From NCBI GenBank assembly GCA_025331125.1, contig JAOALB010000041.1, forward strand, positions 287,062 through 351,061: a DNA stretch of 64,000 bases. Direction: 5' to 3'. The translations under genes were made by a program, and so were the position numbers. The stretch comes from Mycogone perniciosa. Lineage: Eukaryota; Ascomycota; Sordariomycetes; Hypocreales; Hypocreaceae. The notes below the pieces were generated by a model. The model worked only from the letters and a program-made list of their open reading frames with translations. It was not told the origin of the DNA and ran no database searches. Shown in pieces: positions 1 to 10,620 of this stretch. Within the stretch, counting starts at the first letter, position 1, and each line of letters begins with the position of its first letter.

Positions 1-7
1 TTTCTAG

Positions 8-406
8 CATGGTCCATAAGCAGTGGGGTGACCTGTTGCTGGGAGCCTCGTTTGCCAGGGGCCTCACCTATCTTTTGGTTTTCTTGAAGCCGCCCAAGTC
101 AATTCACCCGTCACGGCCCCCAACAGAGCTGCTTGCTTCCTTCGGTCTGATGGCTGGTGGCATCATCTTCATGGCTAGCGTAAGTTTCCCAGCTCGTTAT
201 TGCTTTGTGGCTCCGTAGATACTAATGAGACACAGAGCTCGGACACCATCAAAGGCATGATTCACTACAAATTAGATGCCATGTCAATTTACACCGTCAC
301 CCTGGGCCTCGTTGGTTTGCTGATGGCCTGGGAGCTTATCGTTCTGGCTATCAAGGGATGGGCCTTGCGCAAGCAACGACATTTTGAGTCGCAAAGATTT
401 ATCTGA
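8..406 (+). CDS. Ytp1-like integral membrane protein, 3' end only
   Basis: This is the C-terminal end of a polytopic membrane protein whose 5' part lies outside the window. The first bases (TTTCTAG) read like a 3' splice site, so this exon probably starts at base 8. It runs to 179, followed by a 56-base intron at 180-235 (GTAAGT donor, TACTAATG branch site, CACAG acceptor), then a last exon 236-406 ending in TGA. Splicing in phase 0 joins the residues IIFMAS and SSDTIKGM. Two hydrophobic segments are visible (around LLASFGLMAGGIIFMAS and IYTVTLGLVGLLMAWELIVL), followed by a basic tail. The pattern resembles the C-terminal region of fungal Ytp1-domain proteins as I remember them; that family has no well-defined biochemical function. 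The gene converges on rad54. The family call is moderate because only about 114 residues are present. Confidence 0.6.
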
Positions 407-1065
407 GACTTTAGATCCTCAACATGAGACGACGAAATGGCGGTTGTCATACGACCAAACCTGTCGACAAGTCAGCTTTTGTTATGGTCAAATATGTTTC
501 CTGGCCCGTCTCTCCTCTCATAATACCTGATAACGTCGTTCATACTTTTTTTTTTATTCTTGAAGATACCCTTTACATTTTAGATAGTTGGCATCAGGGC
601 AGGAATGGATTCTTTTTCTTTTTCCATAATTGAGAAGACCGCATTTCTAGACATGCAGGCGAGGTGATTTCGCACAGGAATGGCCAATGTTGGCAAGGGC
701 AATATGTTAAACCAATAATGAAACTTTGCAGTACGGTCATAGTAGGGGGGCTTCAACATACTCATGTCTTTGGATCAGTCACTAGACCTCCGCTAGTAGC
801 TAAATAATATGATTGCCCATCCCATATACCTGATGGGAAGCGAGTTACATCTGTGCGTCTTAATTCTTGAGCCCAAAACGGTCATTGTCTCATATGCAGC
901 GTCACGGTCGTTGCCCACCGCAAAAAGACTTCACACAAGCAGAACTCCTAGGGAGCAACATGAATTCCTCGAGCATCCATTTCATTGCCCAAGATAGAGC
1001 AATCTGTTTCCACGAGGTTTTATCGCGCAATGTCAAACAAAGGCGATTTCCCGACAACTCCATGT
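407..1065. other. Intergenic region between two convergent genes
   Basis: This 659-base stretch separates the 3' ends of the Ytp1-like gene and rad54. It holds pyrimidine- and A-rich tracts suited to 3' UTRs and poly(A) signals on both sides. The short open frames here have no gene-like composition and match no family I know. I see no RNA gene. Confidence 0.5.
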
Positions 1066-3552
1066 CTAGTGCGATATGTACTGAAACACCGCAGACACTT
1101 CAGCATCCCCACATTCCTGCCTCAGTAACAAATCCTGTATAGGCTGGAGCCCGGAGTTCACAAAATGATTCCAGGTGCTCGTATCACCATACAGCATGGC
1201 TGGTGCCTTGATAAACTGCCTACCATCGGGCTTGCATCTTTTGCACCTGAAAGTGTCATGGGTGTCACTGGTAGTATCAGATCGATACTGAAACAGCTCC
1301 CGAAGGCTATCAAGAGAGAAATGGCGTTCAACATCCTCAGCCGAGTCCACAACACATGATGAGAGGCTTTGCTTGTGGGATTGTCGCTGAAAAATCTTCT
1401 CTTCGATGGTGCCCGTGGCAATGAAGCGGTAGACAAAGCAGTCTTTCTTCTGTCCGTCACGCCAGACTCGGGCCAGAGCCTGCTGGTCTGCGGCAGGGTT
1501 CCAGTCCGGATCAAAGAGCACCAGTCGATTGGCCCCGATAAGATTGATACCGCAGCCACCTGCTTTGCTGCTGAGCAGGAAAACAAACTCATCGCCGTTT
1601 GGGTCGTTGAAGCGGTCGACTAGTTTCTGTCGCTTGTTCACATTCATTGTGCCATCAAGCCGAAGGGATCCATATTGGCGTTCTCGGCACAGACGCTCGA
1701 AAAGATCCAATGTTGAAGTATAGTTGCTGATAAGCACAATCTTATCATTTGTGTCCTGACGAATTCGGGCGAGCATTCGGTCAAGAACTTGCATCTTACC
1801 CGAGTACCAAGGCCTGATATCGCGATCTCTCCCGCGGGCTTCTTTTGGAATATAGTCGTCTGGAAAACATTTCTCTGAACCAGGCAAATCCTTAGCAAGA
1901 GTAAGAAGATCCGGGTGATTACAGAGTTTCTTCAGGATATTGATCGCTTTCAGGGGCTGGCTACCCTTGCCACGAAGAAGAGCTTTGATGTCGGGGCTCG
2001 TAATGAAGTAGTTGTAGAGGTCCAGCTGAAATGGTGCGAGATTGCAGAAGACAACATGTTCATACTTGACGGGAAGGTATTTGGAGAGTATGTCATTAGT
2101 CCGTCGAATAAGGAACTTGTTGACAATGCTGAGGAGTTCAGCTGTACACTCATCTCCGCGCTTGCGTTCCGCTTCGGAGGCATCGGCATCTCGTCCGCGC
2201 AAAATGGGAATTTCGAATCGTTTGCGAAATTCAAGTCGTGACCCAAGCAAATCTGGGTTGGCGAAACTAGTGAGAGAAAAATATTCCGTGAGGTCGTTTT
2301 GAATTGGTGTTCCCGTCAGAATTACACGTCTTGAAACATTGAGGTTGTTAAGAGCATTAAATGTGTTGCTATCCCCGTTCTTCAAGCGATGGCCCTCGTC
2401 ACAAAACAAGAGACCGATCTTTGTGTTCTTGAGTTCCTCGACATTAAGCCGTAATGTTTCATAAGAAACTATAATGACGGGGCGGGTAATGGACCGGCCG
2501 GAGGCAATTGCCCATTGACGGAGTTGTCGCGTCAACTCTTCCTTGGATGCCTTTCCATCGATGGCAAATGGTGTGATGGCATTAGCACCGAGCCATTTGG
2601 TCAATTCGTTGGCCCAGTTTTTCACAAGGCTGGCGGGACAAACCACGATCGCCTTCTGGATGGTGGATTTCCCAGCATCAGGAGATTGTTTCAATAGCGT
2701 CCACATGAGAGTAATGCACTGGAGTGTTTTGCCCAAGCCCATCTCGTCAGCCATGATGCATCCATGGGCCTTCTCGTCAATCAGTCCTGTAACACACTTG
2801 TACATGAACTTGACGCCTTCAACTTGATGTGGGCGAAGACACTTTGCAATCTTGGGGTCAATGACAACAGGTACCCTAGGATGGTTCTTATCCACCTGCT
2901 TCTGGATCCCCAATATCTCCGATAGGCTCTTATGGACTAATGGGGAGTCGAGTTTCTTGGAGGCTACAATCTCCCTCTTGTCGAAAGCAAGCTCGCTTGC
3001 AGGAGACTGGGGCTTGTCATCTAGAGTAGGATCGTAGAGCACAATGGCGAATTCGCCACTTGGATCATGTAGAGGCTTGGGTACGAAAACCGCCCCTTGC
3101 CTGAGTCCTAGAGTTGGGGGGGGGCGCGAGGGATTGTATGTGCCAGTAGCTTTGTCTTTGAGAGGGACACAAAAGGCTTTTCGGAAGACAAGGCCCTTAT
3201 CTTTGACTTGGAAGACAGGAAATCGATTGGCATCTCTCGTGGAGAGAGCTAGTCGATCATCATTGGTGTATGGTCTGTCAGCACCTGCCTCGTCATCACC
3301 ACCAGCACCTTTATAGTCAATCTTTCGCTTCTTCCGAGCTGGGCGGTCGGTTGTCGGGGTCTTTATAGCCGATGAAGGGCATTTGAATGGTTTATGCAGT
3401 CGATCAATCGTTTGTGGCGTTGAAACACGACGGCCTATCCTGTTTTCTTTGCCAGTATCAGGAGTGGAGATGGCTGTGGATCTAGTATGCGTCCCGACTT
3501 GGTGAGCGTACATGTGAGTGAAGGGTAACGGGAGCACTTACGTGTATGTCAT
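1066..3552 (-). CDS. rad54: Rad54 DNA repair and recombination ATPase
   Basis: A Swi2/Snf2-family double-stranded DNA translocase that works with Rad51 in homologous recombination in the nucleus. The model is complement(1066..3481, 3542..3552), 808 residues, the usual size for fungal Rad54. Exon 1 is only 11 bases (MTY plus two bases of a Thr codon). The 60-base intron 3482-3541 has a GTAAGT donor, a CTCAC branch-like site and an ACTAG acceptor. The resulting start MTYTSTAISTPDTGKEN fits eurotialean Rad54 better than starting at the in-frame ATG at 3537, which lies inside the intron. Visible motifs are a basic linker (ARKKRK), Walker A GLGKT (about 252-256), DEGH (about 365-368), LTGTPIQN, SSKAGGCGINL (about 642) and the motif VI stretch QALARVWRDGQ (about 671). 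The promoter is shared with the carrier gene and contains an MCB-like ACGCGT. Confidence 0.95.
3482..3541 (-). other. rad54 intron 1 after an 11-base first exon
   Basis: On the minus strand the intron opens with GTAAGTGC right after ATGACATACAC and closes with GCATACTAG. The other nearby AG (CCAAG ending at 3498) would put a stop in frame, so the 60-base version is preferred. An ORF-based model starting at 3537 would replace the true N-terminus with intron sequence. Confidence 0.75.
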
Positions 3553-4194
3553 CTTGCGGCGAAGAGCCACGATTTTCCCTTGACGGTGATTGGTCCTAAA
3601 ACTTGGGCTGAATAGATCGCGTTGCCGTGAGTATAGGTGTACTCCGTACTATGAGTAGTAGTAGTAGTCTGTACACCAGTGACCTTCAGTCAGTCAGAAT
3701 GCGGTTGTTAACAATGGTCATGCACGCGAATTGACGCGTATGTGATATCGCGTCGTCACGTGATGGTTCTCAATTTATAATCAGACCAATCAATAGCCCG
3801 AGTTGCGAATAGACAAAGCGAGGTACGGCGAAGAGTAACAGATAGGCCTAAGATTCTATTTCCATTTTGCTTAAAAACAACAACTCTGCCATTATTACTA
3901 CACCTATAAAAGGTAGGGTTTTTCTTTCTTTCTTACCTAACGGCGTGTTGTCGCAGGCGTGGGCTATCTACTCCGTACTCGTATCATCTTTGTCGTAAGA
4001 CACTTAAAACGTCGGGCCTAATTCCCCACTCCATGGATCAGGGGTTCAAGATCTTAGTACATATACCCACGAAGAATCAGTGCTATGATCAAGCGAACGG
4101 CTGGATGACCGGGCTCTTCAACGTCTTCCCCCGCCCATCCCAGATATAGAAAACTCTCTATGGCCCAATAACTGCGGCTCTCCCAAATGTCAAC
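3553..4194. promoter_or_regulatory. Divergent promoter of rad54 and the carrier gene
   Basis: This 642-base region separates the divergent start codons. It contains ACGCGT at 3734-3739 (the MluI cell-cycle box recognised by MBF-type factors in yeasts), a similar CACGCGAA at 3723-3730, a CACGTG E-box at 3757-3762 and a TATAAAAG box at 3905-3912 on the carrier side. It also holds two copies of the dispersed nonamer TACTCCGTA (3640 and 3969) and a short run of TAG triplets near 3653-3667. S-phase control of rad54 through the MCB site is an inference. Confidence 0.5.
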
Positions 4195-5103
4195 ATGTCA
4201 GCCGACTTCTGGGCTGGTTACTTCAGTGGTGTTGTGGGCATTGTAGTGGGCAACCCTCTCGACATTAGAAAGCTCCGCCGCCAAACACAAGGGGATTCCT
4301 CTGCAGGCCTTCACGGTCGGAGTTCCTCCGTTTTGGTGAGAGGTACGGCTGCCCCAATCATCAGCTATGGTGCACTGAATGCATTGCTGTTCGTCTCGTA
4401 CAACCGGTCTGAGGCGACTTTGAACCGAGCTTTGTCAACCCAGAGCAGCCTATGGGCGACGTGGCTGGCTGGAGCTGTAGGCGGCCTCGCAACATGGGTC
4501 GTGAGTGCTCCTACCGAGCTGGTCAAGTGTCGTGCCCAGATGTCGGCACCAGTAGTCTCAAGTTGGAGCATTGCGCGGCAGATATGGCAAGTATATGGCA
4601 TCAGGGGCCTTTACTTCGGTGGCCTAGTCACGGCACTGCGGGACAGCATTGGCTACGGATTTTACTTTTGGTCTTATGAGCTGGCTAGTAGTTGCTGGCC
4701 TGTTGCGGGTGACAACAAAGCCAAACATTCCCTTCGGCAGGATGCCCCGAGAATCTTGTTATGCGGCGGATTCGCAGGTATCATCACTTGGGCCAGCGTC
4801 TTCCCTCTCGATGTCATCAAATCGCGCGTCCAGACACAGCCATGGGGTCCAACAACGACTGCTAGATGTCTCCGGTCGGACAGCAGTCAGCCGCGTTACA
4901 AACCCTTTGGGGCGTGGCGGATCATGCAGGATGTCTATAGAGAGGGCGGATTCCGACCATTCTTCCGCGGACTGACCATTTGCAGTGTTAGGGCATTTGT
5001 TGTCAACGCAGCTCAGTGGATCGTCTATGAAGGAATTATGCATGAAATGGGTCAGGGCCGTAGGCAAAGGGCTGCTACAGAGACTGAGGAGTTTGCCGTC
5101 TGA
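4195..5103 (+). CDS. Mitochondrial carrier (SLC25-type) protein
   Basis: A six-helix inner mitochondrial membrane transporter of 302 residues, the usual carrier length, in one uninterrupted exon. All three tandem repeats keep the Px[DE]xx[KR] signature: PLDIRK at 21-26, PTELVK at 106-111 and PLDVIK at 204-209, each followed by a basic, Gln-containing stretch. The block RGTAAPIISYGALNALLFVSYNR fits the even-numbered helix of repeat 1. Repeat 3 ends FFRGLTICSVRAFVVNAAQW, as in the carnitine/ornithine/basic amino acid carrier group, so a substrate of that type is possible but unproven. The first signature is followed by LRRQ rather than the common VRLQ. The start is the first ATG in frame with a purine at -3; an ATG nine bases upstream is out of frame. 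It is divergent from rad54. Confidence 0.9.
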   Translation: MSADFWAGYFSGVVGIVVGNPLDIRKLRRQTQGDSSAGLHGRSSSVLVRGTAAPIISYGALNALLFVSYNRSEATLNRALSTQSSLWATWLAGAVGGLATWVVSAPTELVKCRAQMSAPVVSSWSIARQIWQVYGIRGLYFGGLVTALRDSIGYGFYFWSYELASSCWPVAGDNKAKHSLRQDAPRILLCGGFAGIITWASVFPLDVIKSRVQTQPWGPTTTARCLRSDSSQPRYKPFGAWRIMQDVYREGGFRPFFRGLTICSVRAFVVNAAQWIVYEGIMHEMGQGRRQRAATETEEFAV

Positions 5104-6352
5104 TGGATCCGAATCAAAAGAATGATTCTCCCAAACCTGTGGTTAGCATCATGTCTGCGGCGACGTAGCCCACTCCGGTGCATCAACAACAGCGCTCATT
5201 TCTCTCATCGAGGACTATCGGCGAACATTCATTTTGGTGCATATGGCCGCAGTGAGCATTCCTGAGAATTCTTGTGCCAACTACGGAGTAGTATCTATAT
5301 GTGGCTAGGGCATGGCTTATGGACCACAGGTTGGTCGTGGAGCTGTCGCTCCCGTTTCTTGGTGTCCCCACCGGCTCTATTGCTCAAGTCACCACGGTAC
5401 TATCTTGCTGGTACCCAAGCGGTGCCGGAGAGAAAACCTATTGCTTCCTGCTCGACTGGGACGGTGCACATCTGACTTCATGCGGACGATTTCAACATTC
5501 GGGACGGTTGATGGAACATTTGTCCTACAGAAATGTATATCCCATGCGATGTTTCATTACATAGCCTACATACGCACGACATACCGATTCTTCGTTGTTT
5601 TATCTAATGAACCAGAATTTGGACATGCATATCTCCCTCTCGACCGAGTAAGTGGCCATTGAACTCTCATCGGTCGCTCTCTGGCGTTCATTCTTTGCCA
5701 TGCCGAGCAATAACTTAATGACGCTTTCATAATACGGTAACACGCAGGAAAAGAGGCCACTTGAGAACACATCATACCTCTAAAATTTCACGCTCATCTA
5801 GATAGAAGTTTCAGAAGGGCTTGAAGTGATACTAGTTAAGTTTGTGCCGTTGACGCAGACTGGTTTTTGCAATAAAGTGATATCCAGAGAGCATTGGTCG
5901 GAGCGGAAGTGTCAAAGAAGAGCTCATGCAAGGGGGGGAAAGAAAAGACTTTTGGATGACTCAGCAAGGAGCTGAGAGCGCAGATCCAGGATGAGAATCA
6001 TGATATAAAAAGCTTATCGTAGACTGTGACAGTGTTCGTTGTTGTAGTTTAAGTGGTACATTGATGCAAAAATGTGTTGGGATGGGTTGTTCGGGTTACA
6101 CACCCGCAACGGGGATCATCTATTAAGCGGAATGGCAATAGCCATGCACGCTGGAGTAGACAGTTTATTTTCTGCTGCGTGTGAGATGGCTCCACGTACA
6201 ATGCTCAACTATTAAAGTTGCAGATAAACGTAATATCGCCCAGTAACATTTTTCATGTATGAGAATTTGTCACCTTGATCACTCACATCCCCCACACCCC
6301 TTGCTTGTCACTTGATAGAGATTGATCAGATTTGAGCCGACTACGCAACGTT
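5104..6352. other. Long intergenic region without a supported gene
   Basis: About 1.25 kb between the carrier gene and the convergent RSC subunit gene. Several short frames (for example 5301-5564) show no domain, no spliceable continuation and no family likeness. One TACGGAGTA nonamer lies at 5282-5290. The 3' UTRs of both neighbours must lie here. Nothing else is supported. Confidence 0.5.
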
Positions 6353-9300
6353 TCAGCTCTTGACAGAGGTGCTCCAACTCTCCAGGCCCGCGTCCTTTTC
6401 CCACTGTCGACTTTCCTGGTTGAGATGTTGAAACCACGCGTCAACTGCACGCGCAGCTTGTGGGACAGCGTCCTCAACTGACCCCGAGGAGTTCTCCACG
6501 TGAACCATTGGTCGTTTCTGCAGCTCCTGCGCAATGGTATCCCGCTCTTTGCGTTTCCTTTCCCGCTCAGCTAGCCAGGCACTTCGCCCAGCGAGATATT
6601 TAATGCTATGCCCAAGTCCCTTGCTGGTCGGGGATAGACCTTTGCTTGAACGGTCGAGGGGCGGGGCTGTAAAGAACAGGACCCTCCCTGCGTCGTCATG
6701 TTGAAATCCCTGCCGAATCCCTGTGGACAAGACATCGTTGACATTATCGGGGAGTGTGTAAACTTCTGGAGGTCGTGGCGGATTATACATATTGGTATGA
6801 GACGGGGCATTTCCCAGTGTTGCAGGAGCGGAGGAACGGTTCCCCGGAGCAAGATGGCCCTGATTGTAGCTCGCTGTCCGGGGATTGGATATCGGTGGCT
6901 GGTGCAAAGGGACAGCCGGCGATTGAGTATACGTCGGGCCATAGCCCTGTGGATACCCAGGCTGCTGAGGTTGGTATTGGTATTGCATCGGCCGGATTGG
7001 CATTTGCGGTGGCACGGGCTGCTGAGGTAGATGGGGAATTGGGACCGGCGTTTGCTGTATGGGAGGACCAGTCACTGGTGCAACCGATTGAAAGTGTGGT
7101 GGTAGGTGCGCGTGGTATTGACCAGGAGATGGTGTCGCGCCCATCATGGAATATGGAGCCGGCACACTTCTCATAGGCCCGTCCTGTCTTCCATCTCTAG
7201 TAGGTGGCAACAGTGAGGTGCGATGGACAGGTTCAGGAGGGATCTCCGAAACCACTGTTGCTGGAGGCGGCGGCGGAGTCGGCTCTGGGGGAGGGGATTC
7301 CTAGTGGTAGGTTTCTAGTCAGCGATGAACGGAATAGACGAAAGGTCTTCATAGTCCTAAGGCAGAGGAAGACCGAGACCAACCACGATGCCAAGGACAA
7401 AGCAACAATGGCATTTGATGGGAGGCCTGGGGGTTGTCGAAAATGTCTGAAAGAACTTACATTTGGTTCAGGTGGGCGACGATGAACGGCACCAACAATT
7501 GGTGGTGCGTTAGGACTCCCCCATGTCGGTCTGGGAAGTTCGTCTGTTTCCTTGGCATCTTCACGCAAAAGATGCTTGATTGGACTAGGCACCTTTCTCA
7601 TACGATGAGGTACATCGAAGAGATCCATTTCATAGTCCTTCTCCCGTACCTCATCGGGAACACAACTCGCCCATGTCTTAATCTTGTTGAACCGAAACTT
7701 CTCCTCGTTGTAACGTGACTCGCACACATAAACATCCTTGTCCTGTGGGAAGCCCCGAGGTCGACCTTTGTTGAAGCGGGTCACAAACATAACAAAGCAA
7801 CGATCGATGACCTCTGAAATTTGGTGATCGCGATACTGCCCAGTCTTCACGACTTCGTGGTCGTAGAAATGCTTCTCATATCGATGAACAGTCTGCTCTG
7901 GTCTATAGTACCAGCATGCGTTGATCCACTTCTGCCCGGCACGATCCTGCCAGGTTCGGTAGATCTGAGCAACAATGGGCTTGGCCAGGTCGTTCGGATT
8001 GCGGATGTGTACCCAGTCACCTATGATGTCACTGTGTAAGTCGGTAGACCTTGCAACAGCGGGCACATATGGAAAGTCAAGTCAAAATACTCACCAACCC
8101 TCCAACTCTCTCCATTGTACTGCATGTCCGCTAATGGAAGCTTGCCATCGTCATCTCGGAAGTCATCATCAGACCTGGCCTTTTCTTGCTCAGCCAAAAT
8201 GCGGGCTTGTCTTTGTAGCTCCACGGCTGCTCGGTACACCTGGCTATCGTCTTCGTTATAGAGCTTAGCGTTTTCAAACATCAGCTCAATATCTTGCAGA
8301 ACTTGGTCCACATTCTGATACTTTTTTCGCTTTGCCTTCTTCTTGATGTTGTCTAGCGCGATAGGATTCGTGATGGTTTGATAGTAGTCGGGAACTGCAG
8401 TCTTGTCTGGTAGCTTCTCAAAGGGGGAGACAAGCAGATTCCCATCCGTGTCTTTGAGTTTCCTGAGGCCCTTGAGAATCGAGGAGATTCTGGCTTCCAT
8501 TGGTGTCAACACCATTGGTGGCCGTCCTCTCTTCTTGTGTGAATCCTCGTCCTTGTCCATATCGCGGTCCCTACGGCCAGATATTGACAATCGCCCTCGA
8601 CCCCGCCGGCGCCGGCGATGCCCTTCTTCTTCAGAATCATCGTCATCTTCATCTTCATCTTCATCTTCATCTTCATCTTCATCTTCATCTTCATCTTCAT
8701 CTTCATCTTCATCTTCGTCATCTTCATCCTCGGCGTCTTCAGCCTCGGATTCTCGCGACGGCGATTCCTCAGCCGGAGGTAACTCTCCCAGGTCCGGCAG
8801 CTTCGCATCCTCGACAGATATCTCCCCCTTGTCCACAAGCTTCTGTAGTTCTTCGTTGAGAATCTCCCGAAGTCGCTCAGCGGCACCAAAGATCGGTGCT
8901 GAAGGGCGATTGTATACTTGTGCGTTATGACAAATCTGTGCGACGTCTTTGACAAACTCGGGAAAGGCAAAATATTGTTTCTTTTGTGTTTTCCCCTAGT
9001 CCGTACCGTTAGTTTCTGGGAATTGATTTCTTCGACTTCGACTCACCCGAATGGTGCTGAAAGCTATTGGCTCGGAAATGATGTCAAAGTAGTCGGGCAA
9101 AATACGTCTGTTTGGAATGCGTTGAAAGCCAGCCGCAAGCTCTTCGCCACTATGGGTTGCGTCAGAATAGCCCAGGCAGTGGTGTAGCTAAAAGAGAGTC
9201 TTACTCCTCTTCCACACTGCACAGATACTTTGAGAGATTGTGGATTAATTGGAACATATCGTGGCCTCCTTCCTCGTTCACATCATCGTCACCATCCGAT

Positions 9301-9383
9301 CCGGCCTCACTGTCTTTCATATCGACGTCCTCATCGCCTTCGTCTTTGCTGACATCGTGTGCTGAATCGTTATTTTCTGACAT
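6353..9383 (-). CDS. rsc1: RSC chromatin-remodelling complex subunit Rsc1/Rsc2 homologue (bromodomains plus BAH)
   Basis: A nuclear subunit of the RSC nucleosome remodeller that reads acetylated histones. Five exons on the minus strand: 9383-9205, 9149-9047, 8995-8095, 8020-7461 and 7300-6353, giving 896 residues. Introns have GTAAGA, GTGAG, GTGAGT and GTAAGT donors, and every junction keeps phase. Order of parts: acidic N-terminus; bromodomain 1 (about 45-145, with YFDIISEPIAFSTIR and CHNAQVYNRPS); a long Asp/Glu tract; an Arg-rich patch; an AT-hook (KKRGRPP, near 250); bromodomain 2 (about 260-370, with FENAKLYNEDDS); a BAH domain (about 390-525, from ESWRVGDWVHIRNPNDLAKP); and a Pro/Gln-rich tail. 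Bromodomain 1 is split over three exons and is invisible without splicing. The last intron is 160 bases, longer than the others; its acceptor is fixed by an in-frame stop just upstream. Confidence 0.92.
8644..8716 (-). repeat. Coding hexanucleotide microsatellite, Asp-Glu tract
   Basis: About 12 near-perfect units of TCATCT on the + strand (GATGAA-type codons on the coding strand) lie inside exon 3 of the RSC subunit gene. They encode alternating Glu-Asp residues. The unit length is a multiple of three, so slippage would change the tract length without breaking the frame. Confidence 0.9.
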
Positions 9384-9596
9384 TTTGAGGGCAATGGTGA
9401 CGACTAAGACTGTTGAGGGATACGCACACCTCAAAATACAAGGATGCGGAGGATAAACGACGTGTTGGACCTGTCGCGTCGTGGATGCGTCTTGAATCGC
9501 GAACACAGACCACACGTCGGAATGAAGTTCCTATTATTAGTATTGGTACGGAGTACCTACGAAGCAGTACGGAGTGGTACCACCCAAATACATGCC

Positions 9597-9940
9597 GCAA
9601 GGATCACAAAGGTTAGCTTAATACAAGACCCACATCCCGGTTTTTAATTGGCTAATAATACAGCAGTATATTTCCATATAAAATACTATACAGAGTGACC
9701 TCTTCCCTAATCTGTAATAATTTAACGATATCAATGCCACGGTGACCAAGCTTATTGAACGTGATGGTGGCCTTTCTGATTATTATGGTATACTAGATAG
9801 GCACCTAGGGCTTGATTTTGATGGTGACTTAATAGTATTTATATATACTCCGTATGAAGTACTACTGTGACTTACTTTTTATCAGCCAATCAAAAATCAG
9901 GATATATGTCTTATACAAATCTAACCTTTGTGATCCTTGC
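9597..9940. mobile_element. Short inverted-repeat element (MITE-like) in the gene-bearing half
   Basis: The arm beginning at 9597 (GCAAGGATCACAAAGGTTAG) is repeated exactly, for those 20 bases, as the reverse complement ending at 9940. Similarity continues for roughly 60 bases per arm (through the TTTTTAATTGGCTAATAA-like part at about 9640-9656, matched at about 9880-9897). Differences between arms are largely C-T or G-A changes, so one arm looks more RIP-mutated. Each arm is flanked on its outer side by the nonamer TACGGAGT (9568 and 9947). The centre is AT-rich and non-coding. A non-autonomous DNA transposon relic is the best reading. Confidence 0.7.
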
Positions 9941-10560
9941 AGTATGTACTCCGTATATTAGTAATAATTAGTACTGTACATCTAAGGGATGGCGCCCTGC
10001 CTACCAGGTAATAACTACATACGGAGTACTCCGTACTACTGAAACAATAGAGTTAGTTATTAAGTCATATTATTATAGATAAGTTATCGCTATATCCAAT
10101 CAGCCAGGTTACTAATAGTTTCCCCACAGAGGCTGGTGGAGCTCAAGATATATGTAGACGGTTGGTATAAAGTGCATGCAGCAAGATATCTGTCTGTTAT
10201 AAACGAAAGTTTTAAGCAAGTACGGAGTACCTTAAGCACTACGGCCGCCTACTGTTTTCTATGCTAACCACTATATTTTAACTAATAACCAAGTATATTC
10301 TTAGGAATTCACTATACTCCATAAAATATAGGCCTTTTAAGATATATATTATTTAATAGTTAATATTTATAATAAAGGTTACTTTATATATATCTATTAC
10401 TCTGTACTATAGTATTAGAAACTAAGGAGATATATATATTCGCAAGGATATATATAAAGTATACAAAGTAGCTAGGCTTTTTATAGTCTACTAAACGAAG
10501 TACTTTATATAGAGTACCTTAGTAGTAGTCGTGGTGTTCAATGTATAAAGTACTGCGGCG

Positions 10561-10563
<3 letters not shown>
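9941..10563. other. AT-rich intergenic DNA with several TACGGAGTA motifs
   Basis: A non-coding stretch, clearly richer in A+T than the neighbouring genes. It holds a perfect 16-base palindrome TACGGAGTACTCCGTA at 10020-10035 and another copy of the nonamer at 10221. It resembles a small patch of RIP-decayed repeat, but I could not assign a family. Confidence 0.45.

Positions 10564-10620
<57 letters not shown>
10564..10620. repeat. Compound microsatellite (AT)n(GT)n
   Basis: About 17 AT units (10564-10598) run directly into about 11 GT units (10599-10620), in intergenic DNA between the RSC subunit gene and the Inp1-like gene. Confidence 0.95.

Noticed and set aside
1066..3537. rad54 start at 3537 as the longest open frame suggests.
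   Set aside because: That ATG lies within a well-formed intron; the spliced start matches the family N-terminus.
5183..5775. Overlapping open frames on both strands downstream of the carrier gene.
   Set aside because: No domain, splice continuation or family likeness; lengths are as expected by chance.
6035..6115. Possible tRNA: TAGTTTAAGTGGTA resembles an A box, and the ends could pair as an acceptor stem.
   Set aside because: The D stem does not pair and the 3' hairpin has no TTCRANY loop in a 5-base stem, so no cloverleaf can be drawn.
8403..8930. Plus-strand 175-codon frame rich in serine.
   Set aside because: It is the antisense shadow of the Asp/Glu microsatellite in the RSC subunit gene.
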